A stretch of DNA of 64,000 nucleotides from NCBI GenBank assembly GCA_963825405.1, contig CAWGTB010000003.1:558001-622000 (forward strand), read 5' to 3'. Positions 1 through 8,154 of the stretch are shown here, piece after piece (the stretch's first letter is position 1; every line of letters begins with the position of its first letter). Both the position numbers and the translations under genes were made by a program. The notes beneath the pieces were generated by a model that saw nothing but the letters and a program-made list of their open reading frames with translations, was not told where the DNA came from and searched no databases. Source of the DNA: JACPNO01 sp963825405. GTDB taxonomy: Bacteria > Acidobacteriota > Terriglobia > Bryobacterales > Bryobacteraceae.

Positions 1-1
1 C

Positions 2-619
2 GACCCGCGCTGGCGCAGGAATACGATCATTGGCTTGATCATGGCGATCTCGGGTGTGGTGGGTCTGTGGGGGATCGGCTTCTGGACGCCGGAGCTGATT
101 CGTGAAGCGCTCAAAAATTCTCCGGCAGCGGACCGCAACTGGTACGTGAGCCTGGGCACGCTGCTGCAGGATACGGGCGCGTTCTTCGGCGTCTATGCAT
201 TCACGCTGCTGACGGCCAAAACTGGCCGCCGTCCCGCGTTTATTGCGGCGTTCCTGCTGGCATTCGCCGCCACGCTGTTCACCTTCGGCCGGCTGCACAA
301 TGCCAGCGATATTTTGTGGATGATTCCGCTCCTCGGCTTCTGCAACCTGATGGTGTTCGGCGGCTTCTCGATCTACTTCCCGGAGCTGTACCCGACCCGC
401 CTGCGCAGTTCCGGCGTGGGCTTCTGCTATAACGTGGGCCGCGTCATCGCTGCGTTGGGTCCGTTTACGCTAGGCAGCCTGACGGTGGTTTTCAAGGACT
501 CCGGATACGCCAGCCCGTTTCGCGCCGCGGCCATGGCATTGGCATCCATGTATCTGGTTGGCGTGGTGGCGACGTGGTTCGCGCCCGAGACCATGGGACG
601 CCCGCTTCCCGAAGAATGA
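2..619 (+). CDS. MFS transporter, C-terminal part (5' end outside window)
   Basis: The reading frame is open from the window edge, so the start lies upstream; about 205 residues are visible. Hydrophobic segments alternate with short loops, as in the second six-helix half of a major facilitator superfamily permease. The loop FPELYPTRLRSSGVGF followed by a Gly/Asn-rich helix and the tail PETMGRPLP are typical of the sugar/metabolite-H+ symporter branches. It would move a small solute across the inner membrane; the substrate cannot be read from this part. Its TGA overlaps the next ATG (ATGA), so the two genes are probably co-transcribed. Confidence 0.85.
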   Translation, partial: DPRWRRNTIIGLIMAISGVVGLWGIGFWTPELIREALKNSPAADRNWYVSLGTLLQDTGAFFGVYAFTLLTAKTGRRPAFIAAFLLAFAATLFTFGRLHNASDILWMIPLLGFCNLMVFGGFSIYFPELYPTRLRSSGVGFCYNVGRVIAALGPFTLGSLTVVFKDSGYASPFRAAAMALASMYLVGVVATWFAPETMGRPLPEE

Positions 620-1617
620 AGACTCGCATTCTGCTGGCCGCTGTTGGGTGGCTGTTGACCAGCGGCTGCTCGAAACCCGCAGCTACAGGCCTCACGCCGG
701 TTCGCCTTGCCATCGGCGGGCAGGCTCAGATGGTGTATCTGCCGGTGACACTGGCGGCCGAGTTGGGATATTACCGCGCGCAGGGCCTCGACGTCGCGAT
801 ACAGGATTTTCCCGGCGGGTCGCGCGCGCTCGAAGCACTGCTGGGCGGGAGCGCCGACGTGGTCGCCGGTTTCTACGATCACACCATCCAGATGGCCGCC
901 GAAGGACGCGATATCGAAGCCTTCGTGAGCATGCTGCGCTATCCAGGATTTGTAGCAGTGGCGTCGCCGGCGTCCAAGATCACGCGAGTGGAAGACCTGC
1001 GCGGCAAAATTGCCGGCGTGACCGCGCCAGGATCGTCCTCGCATTTTTTTCTGAACCAATTACTGGTGCGGCATGGATTGTCGAGCGACGCCGTGAGCAT
1101 CACGGGCATCGGCGCAACCGCCAGCGCCATCGCCGCCGTGACGCGCGGCAAAGTGGATTGCGCCATCATGTTCGAGCCTGCTGTCACCATGGTGCGCCAG
1201 CGCTATCCGGACCTGACGATTCTGGCTGACACGCGCGCGGCGCAGGGAGTACGCGAAATTTACGGCGTGGATTCGTATCCAGGCGCCACCCTATACTCAA
1301 CGCGGGATTGGACCGCGCGCCATCCGCAAACCGCGCGCAAACTGGCTCACGCGATTCGCGACACGCTGGCTTGGATTCAGAGCCACTCGGCCGAAGAGAT
1401 CAGCGCCAAAATGCCAGCCTGGTTTCGCGGCGAAGATCCGGCAGTATTTGCCCAGGCGATGGCCAACTCGATGGCCATGTTTTCCGCCGACGGCCGGATG
1501 ACGGCGGAAGGCGCCGAAGCCGTCAAGCGCGTGCTGGCGGCGTCGATCGAGAAAGTGCGGCAAGCGAATCCGGACGTCGCTCGCACCTATACCAATGCGT
1601 TTCTGGATGCGCCGTAG
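616..1617 (+). CDS. NMT1/THI5-like ABC transporter substrate-binding lipoprotein
   Basis: 333 residues. The ATG at 616 is chosen because it overlaps the upstream TGA and begins a lipoprotein signal with Cys18 after LLTSG; an in-frame GTG at 574 would bury the signal. The mature part has the pattern of nitrate/taurine/thiamine-precursor binding proteins: an early beta strand then AGQAQMVYLPVTLA-like helix, GGSRALEALLGGSADV, and a later EDLRGKIAGV segment. It should bind a small organic ligand in the periplasm. No ATPase or permease of this family is adjacent, so it is an orphan component unless it serves the co-transcribed MFS protein, which would be unusual. Confidence 0.8.
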   Translation: MKTRILLAAVGWLLTSGCSKPAATGLTPVRLAIGGQAQMVYLPVTLAAELGYYRAQGLDVAIQDFPGGSRALEALLGGSADVVAGFYDHTIQMAAEGRDIEAFVSMLRYPGFVAVASPASKITRVEDLRGKIAGVTAPGSSSHFFLNQLLVRHGLSSDAVSITGIGATASAIAAVTRGKVDCAIMFEPAVTMVRQRYPDLTILADTRAAQGVREIYGVDSYPGATLYSTRDWTARHPQTARKLAHAIRDTLAWIQSHSAEEISAKMPAWFRGEDPAVFAQAMANSMAMFSADGRMTAEGAEAVKRVLAASIEKVRQANPDVARTYTNAFLDAP

Positions 1618-1621
1618 CCGG

Positions 1622-1849
1622 TCAGGAAGCTTTGCGCTCGGCGTGCGCTAATTCTTCCAGCAGCGGCTTCACTACGGCCTGTGCGTCTCCGAAGGCCTGC
1701 AGATAATCCTGGAACTTGCGGTTCAATTCCACCGCCTGCGGCGGCGTCAGGCGCGAGCGCACGATCATGTCGCGGACATGAACCGGGTGGGGCAGTACGG
1801 CTTCCTCGCCAAGTTCTTCGAGCGCGATGGCAGGGTCATAGTGATACAT
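1622..1849 (-). CDS. small conserved-looking hypothetical protein
   Basis: 75 residues, acidic, no signal peptide or membrane segment. It begins MYHYDPAIALEELGEEAV and contains an RSRLTPPQAVELNRKFQDYL helix. It lies 15 nt after truA on the same strand, so it is probably the last gene of the pyrE-like/truA operon. I recognise no family. The coding call rests on start, strand and spacing; the alternative is a non-coding 3' region of truA. Confidence 0.55.
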   Translation of the reverse strand: MYHYDPAIALEELGEEAVLPHPVHVRDMIVRSRLTPPQAVELNRKFQDYLQAFGDAQAVVKPLLEELAHAERKAS

Positions 1850-1864
1850 GAGATCACCTCACCT

Positions 1865-2605
1865 TTAAGCGTAATCCACCTGGACCAGAAAAAGGCCTTT
1901 GGCAGGCGCCGTGGGTCCGGCGCGGTGGCCGGCCGCGGGCGTGAGCAGTGCGCGTAAACCCGCGGCATCGAGATTCCCCTTGCCGGCTTCGAGGAAAACG
2001 CCCACCAGGTTGCGCACCATGTGCTTGAGAAATCCGCTGCCCCGGACGCGATAAACCAGGCGATCGCCGTTGGCCTCCCACTGCGACGAAAAAATCATGC
2101 GGCGCGTGGTGGCGAGTTCGCGATCATCGGCAGCGGCGAAGGCCGCGAAATCGTGCTCGCCTTGCAGCAGCGGAGCGAGGGCGATCACGCGCTCGATATC
2201 CATCGGGAACGGATAGTGGTGCGTGTAGCGCCACTCGAAAGGCGGGCAACTTGCGCCGCGAAAGATACGGTACTCGTATGTTTTTGCGTGGGCATCGAAG
2301 CGGGGATGGAAGTCGGCAGCGGTCTCCTCGGCGGAAAGCACGCGGATGGAAGGCGGAAGCTGGCGGTTAATCGCACGCTGCAGATTCTCCACCGGAATGG
2401 GGTTCTCCAGGGAAAACGCGGCCACTTGGGCGAGCGCGTGGACCCCGGCGTCGGTCCGGCCTGATCCAGCGACCTTTACCGGCCGGCTTTCGATCTCGCT
2501 CAGAATGGTTTCGAGTGAGCCTTGGATGGTGGGCAGGCCGGGCTGTACCTGCCACCCGTGAAAATCGGTGCCGTCATAAGCCAGGCTGATCTTGATGCGG
2601 CGCAT
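1865..2605 (-). CDS. truA: tRNA pseudouridine(38-40) synthase TruA
   Basis: 246 residues, normal TruA length. It converts U38-U40 of tRNA anticodon arms to pseudouridine in the cytoplasm. The N-terminal RNA-binding strand ISLAYDGTDFHGWQ and the catalytic loop GRTDAGVHA with nucleophile Asp52 are intact. FHPRFDAHAKTYEYRI, VRGSGFLKHMVRNLVG and a C-terminal P-rich strand complete the two-domain fold. It starts at ATG, 7 nt downstream of the dwarf phosphoribosyltransferase-like gene, in the same operon. Confidence 0.96.
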   Translation of the reverse strand: MRRIKISLAYDGTDFHGWQVQPGLPTIQGSLETILSEIESRPVKVAGSGRTDAGVHALAQVAAFSLENPIPVENLQRAINRQLPPSIRVLSAEETAADFHPRFDAHAKTYEYRIFRGASCPPFEWRYTHHYPFPMDIERVIALAPLLQGEHDFAAFAAADDRELATTRRMIFSSQWEANGDRLVYRVRGSGFLKHMVRNLVGVFLEAGKGNLDAAGLRALLTPAAGHRAGPTAPAKGLFLVQVDYA

Positions 2606-2612
2606 TACCGCT

Positions 2613-2927
2613 TCAGTATTCCAACCACTTCACGCCTACTGCCGCCGGTGGTGACAACATCTCCAAGAGTGCTGCCATCTCTCCGGGTGTAACCGCGAAC
2701 CCCCTCCGGAGCGTCTTTTTCCCTAATGGATCCCAATCAGTGAAGATGAATCGCGCTCCCAGCGCCCGGGCCACTTCGTGGCCAATGATCAATCCACCAA
2801 TAACTGGAGAAGCCACCACGCGGACGGGCTGCTGTCCGATGGGCGTCAGGCCTAGGCGGCCGCTGATATATGTGCCTGCTGAGCGGAAGAGCTGCAACAC
2901 TTCGGCCGGCTCGGGTTGCGGCGTCAC
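2613..2927 (-). CDS. dwarf orotate phosphoribosyltransferase-like protein, probably non-catalytic
   Basis: 104 residues against about 190-220 for PyrE. The N-terminus (EPAEVLQLFRSAGTYISGR) and the core VVASPVIGGLIIGHEVARALGARFIF followed by KTLRRGFAVTPGE match bacterial PyrE. The substrate loop after the first helix is missing, and so is the PRPP-binding motif (VEDVVTTGGS type), replaced by a short unrelated tail that stops just before truA. No nearby indel restores the missing parts, so this looks like an internally deleted and truncated relative, either a remnant or a small protein retaining only the half-site. First gene of the truA operon. Confidence 0.6.
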   Translation of the reverse strand: MTPQPEPAEVLQLFRSAGTYISGRLGLTPIGQQPVRVVASPVIGGLIIGHEVARALGARFIFTDWDPLGKKTLRRGFAVTPGEMAALLEMLSPPAAVGVKWLEY

Positions 2928-3005
2928 AGACGCCTACTATAACATTGAAGGACACGGGAACCGGTCTCCGTTCGTCCTCGTAAAATATTGTTTCGAAGGA
3001 TACAA

Positions 3006-4985
3006 ATGCGTTTGAAAGCCGTATTCGCCAGTCTGCTCAGCGCCCTGTTGCTCATGCAGCCGATGTGGGCCCAGGATGCTCCGCCCAGCGCGCCGCAACC
3101 AGCTCCGGCGCAGCAGCGGATGACTGAGCCCGACTATTCCAAGGGCGCGCCGGTGTGGCCTCATTTTACCCGGGTTTATAAGCAGCCGTACGTTGCGGAA
3201 GTGAACATGGGCAATAGCAATCGCCTGGACCGTTTGCTGCGAGATGGCAATCTCTACCTTTCGTTGGACGACGCCATCGCCCTGGCCCTTGAAAACAACC
3301 TCGACATCGCTTGGATGCGCTATCAGTCGCTGGTTTCCGACACCGATATTCTTCGCGCCAAGGCTGGTTTCGCCATTCGCAACCTGGTTGTTTTCGGCGG
3401 TACATCGAGTCTCTCCACGGGCAGTTCCGCTACCGGCGGCACGGGCGTGAACCCGATCGGCAGCACCACCAACGCCAGTACGATCACTACGTTTGCGGGC
3501 GGTTCCACCATCGCGCCCAATGGCGGCCTCTCGGTGGTAGGCACCAATCTGATCGGCGGCTCGGCGATACCTCAGTTTGACCCTGTCCTTACGACCACGG
3601 TCGGTTGGGCGCACAACAGTACGCCGCAGAGCAGCACGTTCGTCACCGGAACGAGTACCCTGGTCACTGAAGGCGCAGCCACCGCCCTGGGCTATTCCCA
3701 GGCTTTCAGCACCGGCACGGCATTCAGTCTTAACTTCAACAGCGCCACGAACAACTCGAATTCCATTCGCAACACGATCAATCCCTCGATCAGCAGCGGA
3801 CTTACGCTGAACTTCGTGCAGCCGCTGCTCCAGGGTTTCGGCCGTTCGATGAACTCGCGCTACCTGGTGATTTCCCGCAACAATCGGGAAGCTAGCGACT
3901 TGCTCTTTAAGCAGCAGGTGATCCAGACCGTCTCTCAGGTGGCCAATCTCTATTGGGATCTGGTCGGCTTCAACGAGAACGTCCGCGTGGTCCGCGAGGC
4001 GCTGGAACTGGCCAATAAGCTCCACGAGGATAACCAGAAGCAGGTGGAAATCGGCACGCTGGCTCCCATCTCGATCGTGCAAGCCGAGGCAGAAGTAGCA
4101 GCCCGTCAGCAGGATCTCACCCTGGCCGAGACCCAGGTGCAGCAACAGGAAGTGATCCTGATCAATGCCCTAAGCAAGGACGGCATTGCCAGCCCCTCGG
4201 TTGGCCAGGCGCACATCATTCCGACCACTCACCTTTCGATTCCAGCCGCTGAGCCCGTACAGCCGATCCAGGACTTGATCGGAATGGCGCTGCAGGGGCG
4301 TCCCGAGCTGGCGCAGGCTAGAATCGGCGTCACCAATACCGACATCGCACTTAAGGGTACGAAGAATGAATTGCTGCCTCAACTGAATATAGTTGGATCG
4401 ATGACCAATAATGCCCTGGCCGGCCAGCAATTGAGTCCGGCGGCGCCGTTGTCTCCCTTTTTCGAAGGAGGCTTGGGCACGGCGCTCGGGCAGGTATTTT
4501 CCCGCAATTTCCCGACTTACAGCGTCGGGGTGCAGCTCAACGTTCCGGTCCGCAACCGCGCCGCGCAGGCCGATATGGCGGCTGCAATTCTGATGTACCG
4601 GCAAGCGGAGATTCGCATGCGCCAGGCAGAGAACGAAGTGCGCCTCGAAGTAAGAAACGCGCTGATCGGTTTGCAGCAGGCCCGGGCGCGGATGGAAGCG
4701 GCCACCAAGTCGCGCATCCTGCAAGAGCAAACTCTGGACGCCGAGCAGAAGAAATATGCTTTAGGAGCTTCCACTATTTACCTGGTGATTCAGGTACAGC
4801 GCGATCTTTCCTCCGCGCGCGAGGTGGAAGTAGCCGCCATCAATAACTACGCCAAAGCGCGCGTGGAAATCGACCGCGCCTCCGGCCAGACCATCGTCAA
4901 GAACAACATCGTGCTGCAGGAAGCTTACGATGGAACAGTTCGCAAGACGCCCGACGCGATCCCTGCCGCGACACCGCAGCGTTGA
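3006..4985 (+). CDS. TolC-family outer membrane efflux protein
   Basis: 659 residues, longer than E. coli TolC. The ATG at 3006 follows GAAGGA by a good distance and starts a signal peptide ending PMWAQ; an ATG 18 nt upstream is less well placed. Two outer-membrane efflux (OEP) repeats are visible: long amphipathic helices around residues 290-400 and 530-640 with QARIGV-like and ALxEVRNALIGLQQARARMEAATKS-like coiled-coil patterns. A Ser/Thr/Gly/Asn-rich stretch of roughly 130 residues sits inside the first repeat. It should form the outer-membrane channel of a tripartite exporter, but no inner-membrane pump or adaptor gene is adjacent. Confidence 0.85.
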   Translation: MRLKAVFASLLSALLLMQPMWAQDAPPSAPQPAPAQQRMTEPDYSKGAPVWPHFTRVYKQPYVAEVNMGNSNRLDRLLRDGNLYLSLDDAIALALENNLDIAWMRYQSLVSDTDILRAKAGFAIRNLVVFGGTSSLSTGSSATGGTGVNPIGSTTNASTITTFAGGSTIAPNGGLSVVGTNLIGGSAIPQFDPVLTTTVGWAHNSTPQSSTFVTGTSTLVTEGAATALGYSQAFSTGTAFSLNFNSATNNSNSIRNTINPSISSGLTLNFVQPLLQGFGRSMNSRYLVISRNNREASDLLFKQQVIQTVSQVANLYWDLVGFNENVRVVREALELANKLHEDNQKQVEIGTLAPISIVQAEAEVAARQQDLTLAETQVQQQEVILINALSKDGIASPSVGQAHIIPTTHLSIPAAEPVQPIQDLIGMALQGRPELAQARIGVTNTDIALKGTKNELLPQLNIVGSMTNNALAGQQLSPAAPLSPFFEGGLGTALGQVFSRNFPTYSVGVQLNVPVRNRAAQADMAAAILMYRQAEIRMRQAENEVRLEVRNALIGLQQARARMEAATKSRILQEQTLDAEQKKYALGASTIYLVIQVQRDLSSAREVEVAAINNYAKARVEIDRASGQTIVKNNIVLQEAYDGTVRKTPDAIPAATPQR

Positions 4986-5274
4986 GAGTGTTTACTTTTG
5001 AACAAAGCGTCCGGCTTTGCATGCTGAATTGACAGTGCACGTGCCAAATTGACACCTGGCAAAGGCTCGTCTCATGTAAATACAATAACTTAGGCTTTGG
5101 AAATACGATTGCTCTTGAGTAAGCGTGACTAAGAAAGCTCAGGCTCAAGAGACAACCCACATAAACGGTTTGCCCCAGCAGCTACCCTCAAACGTCCGCT
5201 GATCTCCTCAAGACATCCCCAAGCCGTCCCTTGAGCCTTAAAGCTTCCCCCTCGGGGAGCCGATTACAATAGTA

Positions 5275-5457
5275 GTGACCGACACCACCCTGCACGACCT
5301 GCGCTTTCAACTCGACTTGTTCAACCTGGCCCGCGGCATCGATCTGGGTCGCTACACCGGCAATGCCGAAGCCAATAGTCTGGAAGGGTTGCTCGACGTT
5401 TGCGCCAAAGGGTGCGTGGAGGAACTCCGGCTGGCTTGTGAACCAGACATTGCCTGA
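5275..5457 (+). CDS. small hypothetical protein, possibly leaderless
   Basis: 60 residues from a GTG start; no recognised domain, soluble, mixed charge. TACAAT at 5265-5270 would serve as a -10 box and would put the transcription start almost on the GTG, since no ribosome binding site is visible. It ends 17 nt before the next gene on the same strand. Coding status is uncertain: the supports are the adjacent co-directional gene and an even codon pattern. Confidence 0.4.
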   Translation: MTDTTLHDLRFQLDLFNLARGIDLGRYTGNAEANSLEGLLDVCAKGCVEELRLACEPDIA

Positions 5458-5474
5458 TGAGCTAGGATGGTTTT

Positions 5475-5777
5475 ATGGCCAAAGGCTTGTTCGATGTCGA
5501 GTGTCCCTGCTGCCAGGCCACCCTTAAAGTCGATCCGGTCACGTGCGCCGTAATCTCCCATAAAGTGCCCGAGAAGCCGGCTCCGATTGAGGATCTGGCC
5601 GCTGCCGTCGCTAAGCTCAAGGGCGAGGAAGGGCGGCGCGACGAAGTCTTTCGCAAACAGATCGCCGCGGAAAAGGCACGCGGGGGAATCCTGAACACCA
5701 AGTTCGATGAACTGCTGCGCCAAGCCAAGGAAAATCCCGACAAGACACCCCCCAAGCGCGATATCGATCTGGATTAA
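5475..5777 (+). CDS. zinc-ribbon-like hypothetical protein with charged coiled-coil tail
   Basis: 100 residues. The N-terminus has ECPCCQATLKVD, a CPxC-type metal-binding knuckle, with another Cys about a dozen residues later. A long charged helix follows (EDLAAAVAKLKGEEGRRDEVFRKQ region) and the protein ends in a Lys/Asp-rich tail. It resembles small uncharacterised acidobacterial proteins, but I cannot name a family. It probably forms one unit with the 60-residue gene just upstream. Confidence 0.7.
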   Translation: MAKGLFDVECPCCQATLKVDPVTCAVISHKVPEKPAPIEDLAAAVAKLKGEEGRRDEVFRKQIAAEKARGGILNTKFDELLRQAKENPDKTPPKRDIDLD

Positions 5778-5784
5778 TCGTGCC

Positions 5785-5850
5785 GCAGGTCACCGACCTG
5801 CCGATTCGATGCACCCTCCGAAATTGTCGAAGGCAGGTCGGAGACCTGCC
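5785..5850. repeat. two short hairpins of the same GCAGGTC/GACCTGC type
   Basis: First hairpin: GCAGGTC (5785-5791), ACC, GACCTGC (5795-5801). Second: GGCAGGTC (5832-5839), GGA, GACCTGCC (5843-5850). Both are perfect inverted repeats with 3-nt loops and the same stem, 30 bp apart, between two convergent genes. There is no T-run, so they look like REP-type dispersed elements that may also act as a bidirectional terminator. No other copy was noticed in the window. Confidence 0.7.
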
Positions 5851-5910
5851 CCACAAGGCGAATTGTCAAGAAACGCAGGAATTCGCCTTCGCGATACGCT
5901 CCAGGGTCAT

Positions 5911-6780
5911 TCAGCGCGTCTTCAAGAATTCCGCTGCGACTTCCGCCACTGCGCGATGTTTGCCGTCGACCTGATAATTCAAACGTTGCATTGCGGCTGT
6001 CGGAATCGCGCCGGCCAGCTCCTGCAAGGCGGCGCGCAGGCCGGGAAAGGCCGCGAGCGTTTCTGCGCGTACAAGGGCGGCGGCTTCGTAGGGCGGGAAG
6101 TAGGCCCGGTCGTCGGCTAGTGCTTTGACGTCCAGAACCGAGAGCAGACCGTCGGTGGCGCTGGCCGCGACCATCTCTACCTGCCGCTGCTCCAGCGCCT
6201 GATAGAGCAGGCCCAGATCCATGCTGGCGGGCGTGCCTTTTACAGACAAACCGTAAGCCTTGACCAAGCCAGGGAAGCCATCCGGCCGCTGCAGAAATTC
6301 GTAGCCGGCGCCCATCACCCAGTCCGATTTGTAGTGCGCGGCTTCGCTCAGCGTTTCCAATTTGCCGCGGCGCGCTTCTTCACCGCGAATCACCATCGCA
6401 AAAGAATTGTTGAAGCCGAAGGGATCGAGCCACTCGATATTCCAGCGCCGGTGGTACTCGCTGCGCACCTGCGCCAAGACAGTAGCGGCGTTGGCGGAAG
6501 GCGGCAGTTTCAAAACGTTGGTGAGCGCGGTTCCGGTGTACTCGGGGAATAGATCGATCTGGCCGCTTTGCAGCGCCTGTTGCGCGAGCAGCGTGCCGCC
6601 CAGATTCAGCTTACGCTCAACCTTGATTTGCAGACGCCGCTCGATCTGCTGCGCCAGAATTTCACCCAGCACCAGCTGCTCGGTGAAATTTTTCGATCCC
6701 ACCGTAAGCCGGCGAGTGGAAGAGCATCCTGCTAGCAGGCACGCCGCGATTATGAGGGCGAGAGTTTTTTTTCGATCCAT
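5911..6780 (-). CDS. osmoprotectant (glycine betaine/choline-type) ABC transporter substrate-binding lipoprotein
   Basis: 289 residues with a lipoprotein signal ending LLAGC (Cys19). The mature protein begins RLTVGSKNFTEQLVLGEILAQ, the hallmark of OpuC/ProX/OsmF binding proteins, and contains QIDLFPEYTGTAL and a GxxYxFLxRPDG segment. It captures a quaternary amine or related osmolyte in the periplasm for the permease encoded upstream. Third gene of a three-gene operon; its start overlaps the permease end by 31 nt. Whether the substrate is betaine, choline or another compound cannot be decided from sequence alone. Confidence 0.9.
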   Translation of the reverse strand: MDRKKTLALIIAACLLAGCSSTRRLTVGSKNFTEQLVLGEILAQQIERRLQIKVERKLNLGGTLLAQQALQSGQIDLFPEYTGTALTNVLKLPPSANAATVLAQVRSEYHRRWNIEWLDPFGFNNSFAMVIRGEEARRGKLETLSEAAHYKSDWVMGAGYEFLQRPDGFPGLVKAYGLSVKGTPASMDLGLLYQALEQRQVEMVAASATDGLLSVLDVKALADDRAYFPPYEAAALVRAETLAAFPGLRAALQELAGAIPTAAMQRLNYQVDGKHRAVAEVAAEFLKTR

Positions 6781-7367
6781 CCTAGTGCCTCATCCGCAAT
6801 GATCGCCATGAACGCCGCTGGAATCGCGCCCGCGAGGATTTGCGCAGTATCCACCGATGCGATGCCGCGAAAGATAAAAACGCCCAGGCCTCCGCCGCCA
6901 ATGGCTGCGGCGATGGTTGCTGTGCCGATGGTCGCGACCGTGGCCACGCGCACACCAGCGAGAATAGTCGGCGCGGCCAGCGGGATTTCCACCTGCCAGA
7001 GAATCTGGCTCGCCGTCATCCCCATGGCCAGCGCCGATTCCCGTACCGCGCGATCCACGCCCAGAATACCGACCAGCGTATTGCGCAGAATCGGCAGCAG
7101 CGCGTACAGCACCAGGGCGACGATGGCCGTGCGTTTGCCGATGCCGCCGATCAGTGGCACCGGAATCAGAAATCCAAATAGCGCCAGGCTGGGTACGGTT
7201 TGCATGATGTTGGCAAAACCCACCACCCAGCGCCGCCATGCCGCGTAGCGCGTGAGCTCGATTGCGGCCGGAATCGCGATCGCGGAAGCCAGTAGCATGG
7301 CGATGCCTACCAGCTGCAAATGTTCCAGGCTGAGCGAGAGCAGCTCGCCGGCGAGGCTAGATCCCAT
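6750..7367 (-). CDS. osmoprotectant ABC transporter permease
   Basis: 205 residues with five to six membrane spans. The signature sequence is present: TVPSLALFGFLIPV near the middle and the EAA-type loop RESALAMGMTASQILWQVEIPLAAPTILAGVR, which docks on the ATPase. It matches the OpuCB/OpuCD permease family. Only one permease gene is present, so the channel is presumably a homodimer. It overlaps the ATPase gene by 11 nt and the binding-protein gene by 31 nt, consistent with translational coupling. Confidence 0.92.
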   Translation of the reverse strand: MGSSLAGELLSLSLEHLQLVGIAMLLASAIAIPAAIELTRYAAWRRWVVGFANIMQTVPSLALFGFLIPVPLIGGIGKRTAIVALVLYALLPILRNTLVGILGVDRAVRESALAMGMTASQILWQVEIPLAAPTILAGVRVATVATIGTATIAAAIGGGGLGVFIFRGIASVDTAQILAGAIPAAFMAIIADEALGWIEKKLSPS

Positions 7368-8106
7368 CGTCGGTTTTCCAGTCCAAACAGGCGAGAAAAG
7401 CTTCGACTTCCTCGCCGCGTGCGTGCACGAATTCCGCCGGCGGCTGCAAGAGTTCCAGGCGACCCTGGCGGAGCAGGCCCACGCGGCTGGCCAGCATCAG
7501 GGCTTCGCGCACGTCGTGAGTGACGAAGATGGCAGTCTTGGAAAAATTACGCCGCAACGCCATAAATTGACGCTGCAGGTCGAGGCGCGTCACCGGGTCG
7601 AGCGCGCCGAAGGGTTCGTCGAACAACAACACGGGGGGATCGGCAGCGAGCGCGCGCGCGACGCCAACACGCTGCTGCTGGCCGCCGGAGAGCTCACGCG
7701 GATAGCGCGCGCCGAACTCGCCAGGCGGCAAGCCTACGCGCTCCAGCAATTCATTGACGCGGGACGCCGTGCGTTCGGGCGTCCACCCTTCGAGCTTCGG
7801 AACCAGGCCGACATTTTCAGCGACTGTGAAGTGCGGGAACAAACCGCCTTCTTGAATCACATAGCCGATGCGGCGCCGCAGGCGAATCGGATCCCAGTCC
7901 GCCGTGGGCTTGCCTTCCACAAAAACGCCGCCGGCCGTGGGCGACAAGAGCGCATTGACCATTTTTAGCGCGGTGGTCTTGCCGGATCCGCTGCGGCCCA
8001 GAAGGACCAGCGTCTCGCCCGCGCCGACGCTGAAGCTCAAGTCACGCAAAATCTCGCGCCCGCCCACCCGGTAGCCGACATTGCGAAACTCCACCACGGC
8101 GCTCAT
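7357..8106 (-). CDS. osmoprotectant ABC transporter ATP-binding protein
   Basis: 249 residues, a single nucleotide-binding domain. Walker A GRSGSGKT lies at residues 37-44, the signature is LSGGQQQRVGVARAL, and Walker B is VLLFDEPFGALDP followed by a switch His in FVTHD. The C-terminal CBS domains found in many OpuCA/ProV proteins are absent, so osmotic gating by CBS is not expected. First gene of the operon; it powers uptake through the downstream permease. Confidence 0.92.
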   Translation of the reverse strand: MSAVVEFRNVGYRVGGREILRDLSFSVGAGETLVLLGRSGSGKTTALKMVNALLSPTAGGVFVEGKPTADWDPIRLRRRIGYVIQEGGLFPHFTVAENVGLVPKLEGWTPERTASRVNELLERVGLPPGEFGARYPRELSGGQQQRVGVARALAADPPVLLFDEPFGALDPVTRLDLQRQFMALRRNFSKTAIFVTHDVREALMLASRVGLLRQGRLELLQPPAEFVHARGEEVEAFLACLDWKTDDGI

Positions 8107-8154
8107 ATGCAGGGAATCATGGTCGCGCGCCGGGTGCGGATTTGCAAGCGCGCG

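Noticed and set aside
2937..4145. 402-codon open frame antisense to the TolC-family gene
   Set aside because: Low-complexity His/Arg/Gly content, no motif, fully opposite a well-supported gene.
4986..5274. An 87-codon minus-strand frame after the TolC-family gene
   Set aside because: No motif, and no upstream gene or start signal. The gap holds a short CAAAGC/GCTTTG hairpin near 5020 and a possible TACAAT box at 5265-5270, nothing more.
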